DNA from: Novosphingobium sp. B 225
Lineage (GTDB): Bacteria > Pseudomonadota > Alphaproteobacteria > Sphingomonadales > Sphingomonadaceae
Reading direction: 5' to 3'
Assembly (NCBI RefSeq): GCF_002198665.1
Contig: NZ_MWLM01000059.1
Coordinates: 1-56,125, forward strand
Length of the DNA: 56,125 nt
A program made the position numbers and the translations under genes. Below, one piece after another: positions 45,315 through 53,167 of this stretch. Numbering within the stretch: the first letter of the stretch is position 1; each line of letters opens with the position of its first letter. The notes beneath the pieces were generated by a model. It did no database searches. It saw only the letters and a list, made by a program, of their open reading frames with translations, and had not been told where the DNA came from.

Positions 45315-46145
45315 TCAGGCCTCCACCAAAGCTTCGCGTTCGGCCCAGAAGGCTCCCGCATTATCGGTATCTACGTCCACCGCGCCGCGCACCCCCAGGA
45401 AGGCGCGCGCCTCTTCCAGGGGAAGGTGGAACGCATCCTCGATCTTGGCAAGGAACAAGGCATCGCTCTGCTTGCCCACGGCGATCCCGCGCTGGATGCA
45501 GTCGGTGCAGACCGGCCAGACTTCGGGATAGTGCAGCGCGGTGCGGGTCTGGTAGCGCAGCGACCCGAAGATGTTGATCACGTTGAGCTCGCTCGCCAGG
45601 TGCTGGTCCTTGATGAAGCGCGGCACATTGGTCAGACGGTACCAGTACGGCACCAGTTCACCCATGAAATTGAACCCGCCGCCGGTCAGGATGTGTTCGA
45701 AATCGTGGGTCTGGCCGCTGCGCAGGTTGAAGAATTCCAGCTGGGTCTTGGGCTCGCTCCACGGCACGATCTGGATGTCATAGGAGCCGCCGGTCATCTG
45801 GTCATAGAAGATCCGGCCCAGCGATCCGGGCGCGTACTGCGCGAAATCCTCGATCTTGTAGCGGCTGATGTGGCCTGCGTTGAACCACGCGTCGAGCTGC
45901 GGGTTGACCTTGCGCTCGGCCGTGATCTGCTCCTCGATCGCGTCGAAATCGCGCAGTTCGCTCAGGATTTGCAGGAATTCGTGCATTTCGGCGGGCGGGG
46001 GCAGATCCTTGCCGTTCTTGCGTAGCAGGATCATCGCCAGCCAATCGCGCAGGCGCGGGTTGTTGAGATACTTGGACGAGCTGACCAGCACCGAACTATC
46101 GGTACTGACCGGCATCACGCCGCGCGCGAGATAGGGGACGTTCAT
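45315..46145 (-). CDS. Coq4 family protein
   Basis: 276 residues. The Coq4 metal motif HDxxH-x11-E is present as 'HDFEHILTGGGFNFMGE', with flanking 'YPEVWPVCTDCIQRGIAVG' typical of the C-terminal helices. Coq4 proteins bind ubiquinone-like lipids and support ring modification in ubiquinone synthesis. Here the gene starts a catabolic operon, four bases before the amidohydrolase, next to steroid-ring genes and apart from any ubi gene, so a role with a polycyclic substrate rather than ubiquinone is worth considering. Confidence 0.82.
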   Translation of the reverse strand: MNVPYLARGVMPVSTDSSVLVSSSKYLNNPRLRDWLAMILLRKNGKDLPPPAEMHEFLQILSELRDFDAIEEQITAERKVNPQLDAWFNAGHISRYKIEDFAQYAPGSLGRIFYDQMTGGSYDIQIVPWSEPKTQLEFFNLRSGQTHDFEHILTGGGFNFMGELVPYWYRLTNVPRFIKDQHLASELNVINIFGSLRYQTRTALHYPEVWPVCTDCIQRGIAVGKQSDALFLAKIEDAFHLPLEEARAFLGVRGAVDVDTDNAGAFWAEREALVEA

Positions 46146-46309
46146 GGGGCCTCTCCGCCGTTTGCCGCCGCAGTGTCGGCCCGGCAGGGGCGGGGAGGCA
46201 AGGGGGCTGTTGCAGGCAGGGCTGCAATCTGTCCGCTAGCGTTCCGTTTGGCGCGGATGGGGTTGGGTTGGCTGATGCCGGGAATGGCGGGAGAGTGGAT
46301 ATCTTGGAG

Positions 46310-46498
46310 CCTGACGGGGTCACGCAGAGGTCGCAGAGAAGAAGGTGAGGCGCAGAGGTGTCGCGCAAGCGACAAAGCCGTACTTCTGTATCGAGGCTAC
46401 GACAGGCCGCGCCGTTGCAGCGATACAAGAGCCTGCGGCTCAGAGCAGCATCTCTGCGCCTTTATTTTTCTCTGCGGCCTCTGCGTGACCCCGTCAGG
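46310..46498. repeat. 189-bp element with long imperfect inverted ends
   Basis: Left arm 46310-46360 and right arm 46449-46498 are reverse complements over 21 bases, one mismatch, nine more bases, then after a small bulge nine more (GGCGCAGAG). A nested pair (CTTCTGTATCG near 46383 and CGATACAAGAG near 46421) extends the fold, so the element could form one long hairpin. It lies in the 431-base gap between the flavin reductase and Coq4-like genes; nothing else was seen there. It resembles a MITE or large intergenic repeat. No transposase or target duplication was found. Confidence 0.75.
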
Positions 46499-46576
46499 GT
46501 CTAAGCTCACCCCAAAAGCCGCCATTTCGAGGAGGCAAATGTTCCGGGTTCGCTCGACACGAACAGATGAGGGGCG

Positions 46577-47086
46577 CTACCCCAGCGGGGCCAGCCGCCC
46601 CAGTGCGCCGTTGGCCCAGCCGAGGATGTCCTGCCGTCCGCTGGAGATCAGGTCATAGACTTCGCCGATCAGCAGGTCGTGGGTGCCAAAACTCAGCTTT
46701 TCGCGCACTTCGCAAAAGATGTTGGCCGGGGCGCCTTCGATATACCAGACCGATCCGTGCTGCTTCCATTCGGGCTGGGTAAAGCGCTGATCGCGGGCGT
46801 CGGCGCTGGCGAAGGGGGCCATGTGGCCGTGCAGCTCGCTGTCGAGCAGGTTGATGCAGTATTTGCCCGCACGCAGCATCCCTTCGTGCGCGGAGCCCGA
46901 ACGGTTGACCGCGATCGCCATCGAACACGGCTCCAGCGCGACCGGCATGATCGCCGACATGGCAAGGCCAATCGGCTGCCCGTTTTCGGTATCATAGCTG
47001 CTGACGATCCCGACCGGCGCGGGCAGGTAGCGCAGCACTTGCTTCAGCCCGTTGGCCAGATCGGCCTGTTGATTCTCCGCAGTCAT
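46577..47086 (-). CDS. Flavin reductase family protein, HsaB-like
   Basis: 169 residues. The split-barrel flavin reductase fold shows 'YLPAPVGIVSSYD', 'GLAMSAIMPVALEPCSMAI', 'CINLLDSELHGHMAPFA' and 'SFGTHDLLIGEV'. It would supply reduced flavin to a two-component monooxygenase. The gene is divergent from hsaC-like, and the oxygenase partner (HsaA-like) is two genes away on the other strand, so HsaB is the obvious role. Other monooxygenases could share it. Confidence 0.8.
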   Translation of the reverse strand: MTAENQQADLANGLKQVLRYLPAPVGIVSSYDTENGQPIGLAMSAIMPVALEPCSMAIAVNRSGSAHEGMLRAGKYCINLLDSELHGHMAPFASADARDQRFTQPEWKQHGSVWYIEGAPANIFCEVREKLSFGTHDLLIGEVYDLISSGRQDILGWANGALGRLAPLG

Positions 47087-47102
47087 GGAGTCTCCCGATT
47101 AT

Positions 47103-47130
47103 GCGTATTTGAATTGCACTTTGAATACGC
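47103..47130. promoter_or_regulatory. 28-bp palindromic operator candidate
   Basis: GCGTATT-N14-AATACGC, with internal near-repeats TTTGAATTGC and TTTGAATACG, lies 17 bases upstream of the flavin reductase start in the 199-base divergent region. Such dyads are typical binding sites for dimeric regulators. No regulator gene lies beside it, so its ligand is unknown. Confidence 0.5.
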
Positions 47131-47208
47131 GTTTTCGATCAAAAAAGCAAATTCAATGGCGATGTAATGTGATTTGAACGTGATTTGGCAACGCATGTTC
47201 CGAATCTG

Positions 47209-47222
47209 TTGATCCTGATCAA
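47209..47222. promoter_or_regulatory. 14-bp palindrome TTGATCCTGATCAA
   Basis: A perfect 6-2-6 dyad 64 bases upstream of the hsaC-like start. It could overlap the promoter of the hsaC-hsaA-kshA run. No canonical KstR box (TnnAACnnGTTnnA) was found nearby, so control differs from actinobacterial steroid clusters. Confidence 0.4.
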
Positions 47223-47285
47223 TGTTTCACGCCCGCCGCCGCCGCACAGTGCCCGTGACAAAAGGCAGCCCGGTGGGAGCAGGCG

Positions 47286-48206
47286 ATGCGCGTAGCGGCT
47301 TTGGCATATTCGGTGATCGACGCAACCGATCTTTCGGCTTGGCGTACGTTCTCCGAACAGGTTGCGGGCTTTTCGGCGCATGAAGTGCCCGGCGGTCTGG
47401 CGTTGCGGATCGATGAGCGCGCCGGGCGGCTGTTCATCCAGCGCGGGGCGGCAGATCGCTACAATGCCAGCGGCTGGGAAATTACCGGCGAGACGGACTT
47501 CGCCGCAGCCAAGGCCGAACTTGCCGCCAAGGGGGTCAGCTTCACGCAAGGCACCCGCGACGAGATCGCGCTGCGCCACGTGTTCGACATGGTCTGGTTC
47601 CGCGATCCCTCGGGCAACCGGCACGAACTGGCGCTGGGCTATGTCACCAGCTTTGAACCGTTCCGCTCGCCCTGCGGGGTTGCGGGGTTCGTCACCGATG
47701 ACTTGGGCTATGGCCACATGGTCCTGCCCGCGCCGAAGATCGCAGAAACGCGCGCGTTCATGCAGGACGTGCTGGGCTTTGGCCTGTCCGACGTGCTGAT
47801 CCACCGTCCCATGGGGCCGGGCGGGCCGGAAATGCGGATCGATTTCATGCATTGCGATAATGGCCGCCACCACAGCCTGGCGCTGTTCGAAGGCGAGGTG
47901 CCTTCGGGCTGCGTCCACCTGATGGTCGAAGTGCCCAGCCTGGACGAAGTCGGCCGCGCCTATGACCGGATGCTGGCCCACGGTACCCGCCTGATGGCGA
48001 CGCTGGGCAAGCATACCAACGATCACATGACCAGCTTCTACATGATGACCCCCGGCGGCTTCGCATTGGAATACGGATTCGGCGGGCGCACGCTCGACTG
48101 GAACCGCCACACCCTGTTCGAAAGCACTTCGGTCAGCCTGTGGGGCCACGATTTCAGCGTCGGGTTCGGCGCGGATGAGCAGGCCGCACTGGCCGATGCA
48201 GCCTGA
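47286..48206 (+). CDS. hsaC: Extradiol ring-cleavage dioxygenase, HsaC-like
   Basis: 306 residues. A two-domain type I extradiol enzyme; the Fe(II) ligands are H in 'LGYGHMVLP', H in 'GRHHSLALF' and E in 'FALEYGFGG'. The tail 'STSVSLWGHDFSVGFG' closely matches HsaC of actinobacterial steroid degraders, which opens 3,4-dihydroxy-9,10-secoandrostatriene-dione (DHSA). Biphenyl-diol dioxygenases share the fold, but the neighbouring hsaA- and kshA-like genes favour steroid. It is first in a + strand run of three genes with 14-16-base gaps. Confidence 0.87.
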   Translation: MRVAALAYSVIDATDLSAWRTFSEQVAGFSAHEVPGGLALRIDERAGRLFIQRGAADRYNASGWEITGETDFAAAKAELAAKGVSFTQGTRDEIALRHVFDMVWFRDPSGNRHELALGYVTSFEPFRSPCGVAGFVTDDLGYGHMVLPAPKIAETRAFMQDVLGFGLSDVLIHRPMGPGGPEMRIDFMHCDNGRHHSLALFEGEVPSGCVHLMVEVPSLDEVGRAYDRMLAHGTRLMATLGKHTNDHMTSFYMMTPGGFALEYGFGGRTLDWNRHTLFESTSVSLWGHDFSVGFGADEQAALADAA

Positions 48207-48221
48207 TTTGGGAGACCAGCA

Positions 48222-49415
48222 ATGAACATCGCCACCACTATCGCCGCCCCCAGCCGCGAAGAATTGGTCGCCCGCGCGGCGGCTTTGCTTCCCGCGCTGC
48301 GTGCTCGCACCGATGCTTGCGAGGCCGGCAACAAGGTGCCCGACGAAACCATCGCCGATTTTCAGGCAGCGGGGTTCTTCAAGATCCTGCAACCGGCCCG
48401 CTTCGGCGGCTACGAGATGGACGTCGAGACGTTCTACGATGTGCAGATGAAAGTCGCCGAAGGCTGCATGAGCAGCGCCTGGGTGCTGGGCGTGGTCGCG
48501 GTCCACAACTGGCAGCTCGCGCTGTTCGCACCGCAGGCGCAGGATGATGTCTGGGCAAGCGATCCCAGCACGCTGATTTCCAGCTCCTACATGCCCAAGG
48601 CGCAAGTCACGCGGGTTGATGGCGGCTTCCGGATTTCCGGGCGCTGGGGCTTTTCCAGCGGGGTCGATCATTGCCAGTGGGCGTTCCTGGGCGGACTGGT
48701 GCGCGATCCCGAAACCGGTATTCCCGATTTCTGGACTTTCCTGGTCCCGCGTGAGGACTTCATCGTCCACCGCTGCTGGAACACGATTGGCCTCGGCGGC
48801 ACGGGCAGCCATGATGTAGAGGTCAAGGACGCCTTCGTCCCGGCCCACCGCACTCACCGTTCCAAGGATGGCTTTGCCGCGACCAACCCCGGCGCGAAAA
48901 GCAACCCCGGGCCGCTCTACAAGCTGCCGTTCGGGCAGGTTTTCGTCCGGGCCGTCTCGTCCAGTTCGATCGGGGCGCTGCAGGGCGCGCTCGATCACTT
49001 CGTGGCGAACGGGGCCAAGCGCAAGAGCAACAACACCGGGGCGAGCTCCAGCGGCGATCCTGACGTTCAGGTGCTGATTGCCGATGTGCAGTCCGCGATC
49101 GATGAGATGAAATGCGTGCTGATGCGCAACTTCGCGGTGCTGAACGAACGTGCCCGCGCTGGCGAGCAAGCCGATATTCCCACTCGCCTGCGCTTCCGCC
49201 ATCAGTCGGCGCAGATCGCCGGGCGCTGCGGGGACCTGATCACGCGGATGTATCACCTGGGCGGGGCTGACGGGATCAGTCGCGGCAACGTGATCGCGCG
49301 CACTTTCTGCGACATTCACACTGGCCGCACCCATGTGGCCAACAACCCCAATGCCGTGGGGCGCAATGTGGGCAACGTCATGCTCGGCGGCGAAAACGCC
49401 GACAGCTTCATCTGA
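48222..49415 (+). CDS. hsaA: Two-component flavin monooxygenase oxygenase subunit, HsaA-like
   Basis: 397 residues with the acyl-CoA-dehydrogenase-like fold of group D flavin monooxygenases. Blocks matching HsaA include 'VPDETIADFQAAGFFKILQP', 'VVAVHNWQLALFAPQAQDDV', 'SGRWGFSSGVDHCQWAFLGG' and 'GLGGTGSHDVEVKDAFVP'. HsaA hydroxylates 3-HSA at C4 using FMNH2 from HsaB, giving the DHSA substrate of HsaC. The gene lies between hsaC- and kshA-like genes. Confidence 0.87.
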   Translation: MNIATTIAAPSREELVARAAALLPALRARTDACEAGNKVPDETIADFQAAGFFKILQPARFGGYEMDVETFYDVQMKVAEGCMSSAWVLGVVAVHNWQLALFAPQAQDDVWASDPSTLISSSYMPKAQVTRVDGGFRISGRWGFSSGVDHCQWAFLGGLVRDPETGIPDFWTFLVPREDFIVHRCWNTIGLGGTGSHDVEVKDAFVPAHRTHRSKDGFAATNPGAKSNPGPLYKLPFGQVFVRAVSSSSIGALQGALDHFVANGAKRKSNNTGASSSGDPDVQVLIADVQSAIDEMKCVLMRNFAVLNERARAGEQADIPTRLRFRHQSAQIAGRCGDLITRMYHLGGADGISRGNVIARTFCDIHTGRTHVANNPNAVGRNVGNVMLGGENADSFI

Positions 49416-49429
49416 ACGGGAGAGAGACA

Positions 49430-50518
49430 ATGGCAAAGTCAGCCGAATACGGCATGGGCGAATACGCATTTCCGCGCGGCTGGTTCATGGTCGCGGAAGC
49501 TGCAGACGTCACCACCAAGCCCGAGCCGGTGCGCTTTTTCGGGCAGGACATGGTGCTCTATCGCGGCAAGAGCGGGCGGGTGGTGCTGCTTGATGCCTAT
49601 TGCCCGCACATGCGGGTGCATATCGCCCGCAACACCACCAGCTACATCGTCCGCGATGGCGATCAGATCGACGGGGATGGCATCCGCTGCCCGGGGCACG
49701 GCTGGCGGTTCAACCCCGATGGCCAGTGCGATGACATTCCCTATGCCACCGGCGGTCATGCCATCCCCAAGGCGGCCTGCGTCAAATCGCACAAAGTGAT
49801 CGAACGCGCCGGGTGCATCTGGATGTGGCACGATGCCGAAGGCGGCGCGCCCGATTTCGATCTGCCGACTTTCGCCGAATGGGACATGGAGGATCAGGGC
49901 TGGGTCCGCTGGCGGCTTGACCATCTGGGCACTCTGCCGATCCATCCGCAGGAAGTGCTCGATAACATGGCCGATCTGGCGCACTTCATCCCGGTTCACG
50001 GCAGCAAGGACATCGCCTTTTTCGAAAACGAATACCGGGACCACGTGATGATCCAGCGCTTCGCCGCCGGACACCGCACTCTGGTCAGCGATCCTGGACA
50101 GGACGTGCTGGTCAACGATACCTGGTACACCGGTCCCGGCATCCTCCAGAGCCGGATGGAAGGCCAGTATCCGACCCTGATGATGATCTGCAACACGCCG
50201 GTCGAAGATGGCGAAATCCGCTGCTGGTACGCGCTGATGGTCAAGGTCGGGAACGAGCGCGCCAATGATGCTGGCGTATCGATGGCACGCACCTATCAGG
50301 ACGTCGCACTCGATGCCTTTGCGCAGGATTTTGAGCTGTGGAAGTTCAAGGAACCCGCGATCAATATCCTGCAAGTGTCTGACGACGGACCATTTCACAA
50401 AGGCCGGATCTGGAACCGCCAGTTCTATAATCCCAAGGTGCGGGCCGGTGAATTTCACACCCGCGTCAACGGGGTGCACACCTCGGTCGACAACCGGACC
50501 AGGGTGAAAGCGGCCTAG
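49430..50518 (+). CDS. kshA: Rieske non-heme iron oxygenase, KshA-like (3-ketosteroid 9-alpha-hydroxylase)
   Basis: 362 residues. The Rieske [2Fe-2S] site is C-P-H ... C-P-G-H ('DAYCPHM' and 'IRCPGHGWRFN'); the mononuclear iron site is in 'LDNMADLAHFIPVHGS'. Overall layout and blocks such as 'FPRGWFMV' and 'DDIPYA' resemble KshA, which opens ring B of 3-ketosteroids. It acts with a reductase (KshB) not encoded here. It ends the hsaC-hsaA-kshA run. A Rieske enzyme for another polycyclic substrate cannot be excluded. Confidence 0.8.
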   Translation: MAKSAEYGMGEYAFPRGWFMVAEAADVTTKPEPVRFFGQDMVLYRGKSGRVVLLDAYCPHMRVHIARNTTSYIVRDGDQIDGDGIRCPGHGWRFNPDGQCDDIPYATGGHAIPKAACVKSHKVIERAGCIWMWHDAEGGAPDFDLPTFAEWDMEDQGWVRWRLDHLGTLPIHPQEVLDNMADLAHFIPVHGSKDIAFFENEYRDHVMIQRFAAGHRTLVSDPGQDVLVNDTWYTGPGILQSRMEGQYPTLMMICNTPVEDGEIRCWYALMVKVGNERANDAGVSMARTYQDVALDAFAQDFELWKFKEPAINILQVSDDGPFHKGRIWNRQFYNPKVRAGEFHTRVNGVHTSVDNRTRVKAA

Positions 50519-50660
50519 GACCGTATGACCCGCTGTGTGGCGGCTTTTGATGGCCCTCGCAGGCGGATGATGATGAGGAATGCCAGCATTGGGCCGGGGG
50601 AAACCCTGGCTCGGGTTGAAGGTCTTGCAGGCCGCACAAACCGCGACTATCTGCCCCTCC

Positions 50661-51227
50661 ATGGCTATCCGCGAAATCCTCGAAGTCCCCGATCCGCAGC
50701 TCAAGCAGGTCTCGACGCCCGTCACCCAGTTCGATGATGAGCTGAAAACCCTTGTCGCCGACATGTTCGAGACGATGTACGACGCCCCGGGCATCGGCCT
50801 CGCCGCGATCCAGCTGGGCGTGCCGCTGCGGGTGCTGGTGATCGATCTGCAGCCCGACGATCCCGATGCAGAGCCGGTGCCCTGCGCGCACGACGGCCAT
50901 CACCATCACCACCAGCCGACCAAACGTGAACCCCGGGTGTTCATCAACCCGGAAATCCTGAACCCCTCGCAAGACCTCTCGGTCTATTCCGAAGGCTGCC
51001 TCTCGGTGCCCGAAATCTATGCCGACGTCGAACGCCCGGCCCGGATCCGGGCACGCTGGCAGGATCTCGATGGCACGGTCCATGAAGAGGACATGGAAGG
51101 CCTGCTCGCCACCTGCCTGCAGCACGAGATGGACCACCTCGAAGGCATCCTGTTCATCGACCACCTTTCGCGGCTCAAGCGACAGATGGCGCTGAAGAAG
51201 CTGGATAAGCTGCGCAAGGCGGCTTGA
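50661..51227 (+). CDS. def: Peptide deformylase with His-rich insert
   Basis: 188 residues from ATG 50661; in-frame sequence upstream lacks similarity to the family. The three motifs are intact: 'GIGLAAIQ' (44-51), 'EGCLSVP' with C113, and 'QHEMDHLEG' with H155, E156 and H159. It removes the formyl group from nascent proteins. Residues about 74-90 form an insert absent from standard Def, with H77 and five consecutive histidines at 80-84. The insert lies between two strands and may bind metal. Confidence 0.95.
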   Translation: MAIREILEVPDPQLKQVSTPVTQFDDELKTLVADMFETMYDAPGIGLAAIQLGVPLRVLVIDLQPDDPDAEPVPCAHDGHHHHHQPTKREPRVFINPEILNPSQDLSVYSEGCLSVPEIYADVERPARIRARWQDLDGTVHEEDMEGLLATCLQHEMDHLEGILFIDHLSRLKRQMALKKLDKLRKAA

Positions 51228-51268
51228 GAGGGCTAGCGTTCTTGCTCCGTTCCGGTTAAGCTGCCGGA

Positions 51269-52702
51269 ATGGATAGCTCCCTGTTTGTCATCATCATGCT
51301 TCTGCTCGGTCTCGTGGCCGGCGCTGCAATCGGCTGGTTCGTAGGGGCGCGCCCCTTGGCCGAGCTGCGTGAGCGGCTGGCGGGGAGCGAGGCGGAGGTG
51401 CGCGGGCTGGATGACAAGTTCAAGGCCGCGATTCGCGATCTGGCTGCGGCGAGCGAGCGGGCTGAGCGGGCCGATCAGCTGACCGATGAACTGGCGGTGG
51501 TTCGCCAGCGCAGCGAAGCGCTGGGCAGCGAGCTCGCCACCTTGCGCGCCAATGCGGCCCATTTCGATGAGCAGAAGCGGCTGCTGCTCGAAGCGCAGGA
51601 AGGGCTCAAGAAGGAATTCGAAAACGCCGGGGCCCGCGTGCTTGAACGCGCGCAGGAAGTGTTCATGGCCCGCGCGCAGGAACGGCTCGCCGTGTCCGAA
51701 GAGAAAAGCGCCGAGCAATTGAAGGCCTTGCTCGCACCGGTCGATCAGCGCCTCAAAAGTTATGAAGAGCATGTCGCGCTGATGGAAAAACAGCGGGTCG
51801 ATGGCTTTGGGCAATTGACCGGGCTGTTGCAGTCGATGCGCGAAGGGCAGGAAGCCGTGCGGGCCGAGGCGGCGCGGCTGGGTAACAGCCTGACCAACGC
51901 CCCCAAGGCGCGGGGGCGCTGGGGAGAACGGGCGCTGCAGAACGTGCTGGAGCAATGCGGGCTGTCGCAGCACACCGATTTCAACCTCGAACAGTCGCTC
52001 GATACCGAGGAAGGGCGGCTGCGCCCCGACGCGGTGGTGCATGTGCCGGGGCAGAAGAAGCTGGTGATCGACGCCAAGGTCTCGCTCAACGCCTATCAGG
52101 CCGCGTTTGAAGCCAACGACGATGCCGAACGCAAGCGCCACCTTGATCTGCACGCCCGCTCGATGCGCGGCCATGTCCAGACGCTGGGTGCCAAGAGTTA
52201 CCAGAGCCAGTTCGATGAAGCGCCCGACTATGTGGTGATGTTCGTGCCAGGTGAACATTTCGTCGCGGCGGCGCTCGAACACGATCCGGAGCTGTGGGAC
52301 TTCGCCTTTCACAACAAGGTTCTGCTCGCCACTCCTACCAATCTGGTCGCGATTGCGCGGACCGTGGCGATGGTCTGGCAGCAGGACCAGCTGGCGCGTG
52401 AGGCAGTGGAGATCGGGCGGCTGGGCGCTGAGATCTATGAACGGATGGCAACGGCAGGCGAACACCTCAAAGGGGTGGGGGCAGGGCTGGAACGGGCGGT
52501 GCGCAAGTACAACGATTTCGTCGGCAGCTATGAGCGCAACGTGATGTCCTCGGGGCGCAGGCTGCGCGACAAGGGCATTGCCATCGGCAAGCGCGAGATC
52601 GAGGATGTGCCGCTGGTCGAAAGCACGCCGCGCTATGGCGAAAGCGCGTTGTTGCTGCCCGAAGGGGCTGAGGAAATGGTCAGCGAATCCGCAGCTGAGT
52701 AG
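51269..52702 (+). CDS. rmuC: DNA recombination protein RmuC
   Basis: 477 residues. An N-terminal membrane helix (6-24) is followed by a long coiled coil (about 30-175) and the RmuC nuclease-like domain with 'GRWGERALQNVLEQCGL', 'LVIDAKVSLNAY' and 'YVVMFVPGEHF'. RmuC limits DNA inversion and repeat rearrangement. Its 3' end overlaps the convergent META-domain gene by 23 bases. Confidence 0.94.
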   Translation: MDSSLFVIIMLLLGLVAGAAIGWFVGARPLAELRERLAGSEAEVRGLDDKFKAAIRDLAAASERAERADQLTDELAVVRQRSEALGSELATLRANAAHFDEQKRLLLEAQEGLKKEFENAGARVLERAQEVFMARAQERLAVSEEKSAEQLKALLAPVDQRLKSYEEHVALMEKQRVDGFGQLTGLLQSMREGQEAVRAEAARLGNSLTNAPKARGRWGERALQNVLEQCGLSQHTDFNLEQSLDTEEGRLRPDAVVHVPGQKKLVIDAKVSLNAYQAAFEANDDAERKRHLDLHARSMRGHVQTLGAKSYQSQFDEAPDYVVMFVPGEHFVAAALEHDPELWDFAFHNKVLLATPTNLVAIARTVAMVWQQDQLAREAVEIGRLGAEIYERMATAGEHLKGVGAGLERAVRKYNDFVGSYERNVMSSGRRLRDKGIAIGKREIEDVPLVESTPRYGESALLLPEGAEEMVSESAAE

Positions 52703-53123
52703 GTCCGTCCGCGCGCACCAGTTCGGCCGAGTGGCCAAGCGAGCGCAGGGTCAGCTTGCCGCGGGTGAGATCGATCGAAGGTGTCGCCGAAAGCAGGGCG
52801 GACAGCGCCCGTTCCTGAGCCATCAGGTTGTCTTCGCCGCTGATGCTCTGGCAGTACATCATGGTCGAAACGAACGGCCCGCCGACCAGCTTGCCTTGCC
52901 GGATCCGCCAGGTTCCACCCAGACCGTTACAGCCTGCAGTGGCGCTGATCCGCTCGGTCTGGAACTGCATCGCGGCCTTGGGAGAAGCCGGAGCCTTGCC
53001 ATCGATCTGGATGATCTTCCAGCTGGTGCCGACCAAGGCGGCCGGCTTGGGCGGTGCGGCCTGCACGCCAGCGGCGCAGGCAAGCGCGGTGAGGGCGAAG
53101 GCGGTGAGGGCGGTGTTTCTCAT
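52680..53123 (-). CDS. META-domain exported protein (HslJ-like)
   Basis: 147 residues from ATG 53123. A signal peptide (1-22, ending VQA) precedes a META domain: 'LVGTSWKIIQIDGKAP', 'ATAGCNGLGGTW' with the conserved Cys-Asn-Gly, and 'GGPFVSTMMYCQS'. HslJ-type proteins are periplasmic or lipoproteins linked to stress and novobiocin tolerance. No lipobox is seen here, so this one is probably soluble. Confidence 0.85.
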   Translation of the reverse strand: MRNTALTAFALTALACAAGVQAAPPKPAALVGTSWKIIQIDGKAPASPKAAMQFQTERISATAGCNGLGGTWRIRQGKLVGGPFVSTMMYCQSISGEDNLMAQERALSALLSATPSIDLTRGKLTLRSLGHSAELVRADGPTQLRIR

Positions 53124-53167
53124 CCTGCGGCTATACCGATTGTTCGCTGGCTGGGGGCTGAACAAGC

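Noticed and set aside
46173..46658. Possible + strand gene across the 46310-46498 element
   Set aside because: The frame runs through the inverted repeat and the 3' end of the flavin reductase gene; it is Arg/Cys-rich without a fold.
47139..49469. Long open frame (776 codons) on the - strand opposite hsaC-, hsaA- and flavin-reductase-region genes
   Set aside because: It lies antisense to three strongly supported genes and reads as low-similarity Arg/Gly/His/Ala-rich sequence, as expected for the reverse of GC-rich codons.
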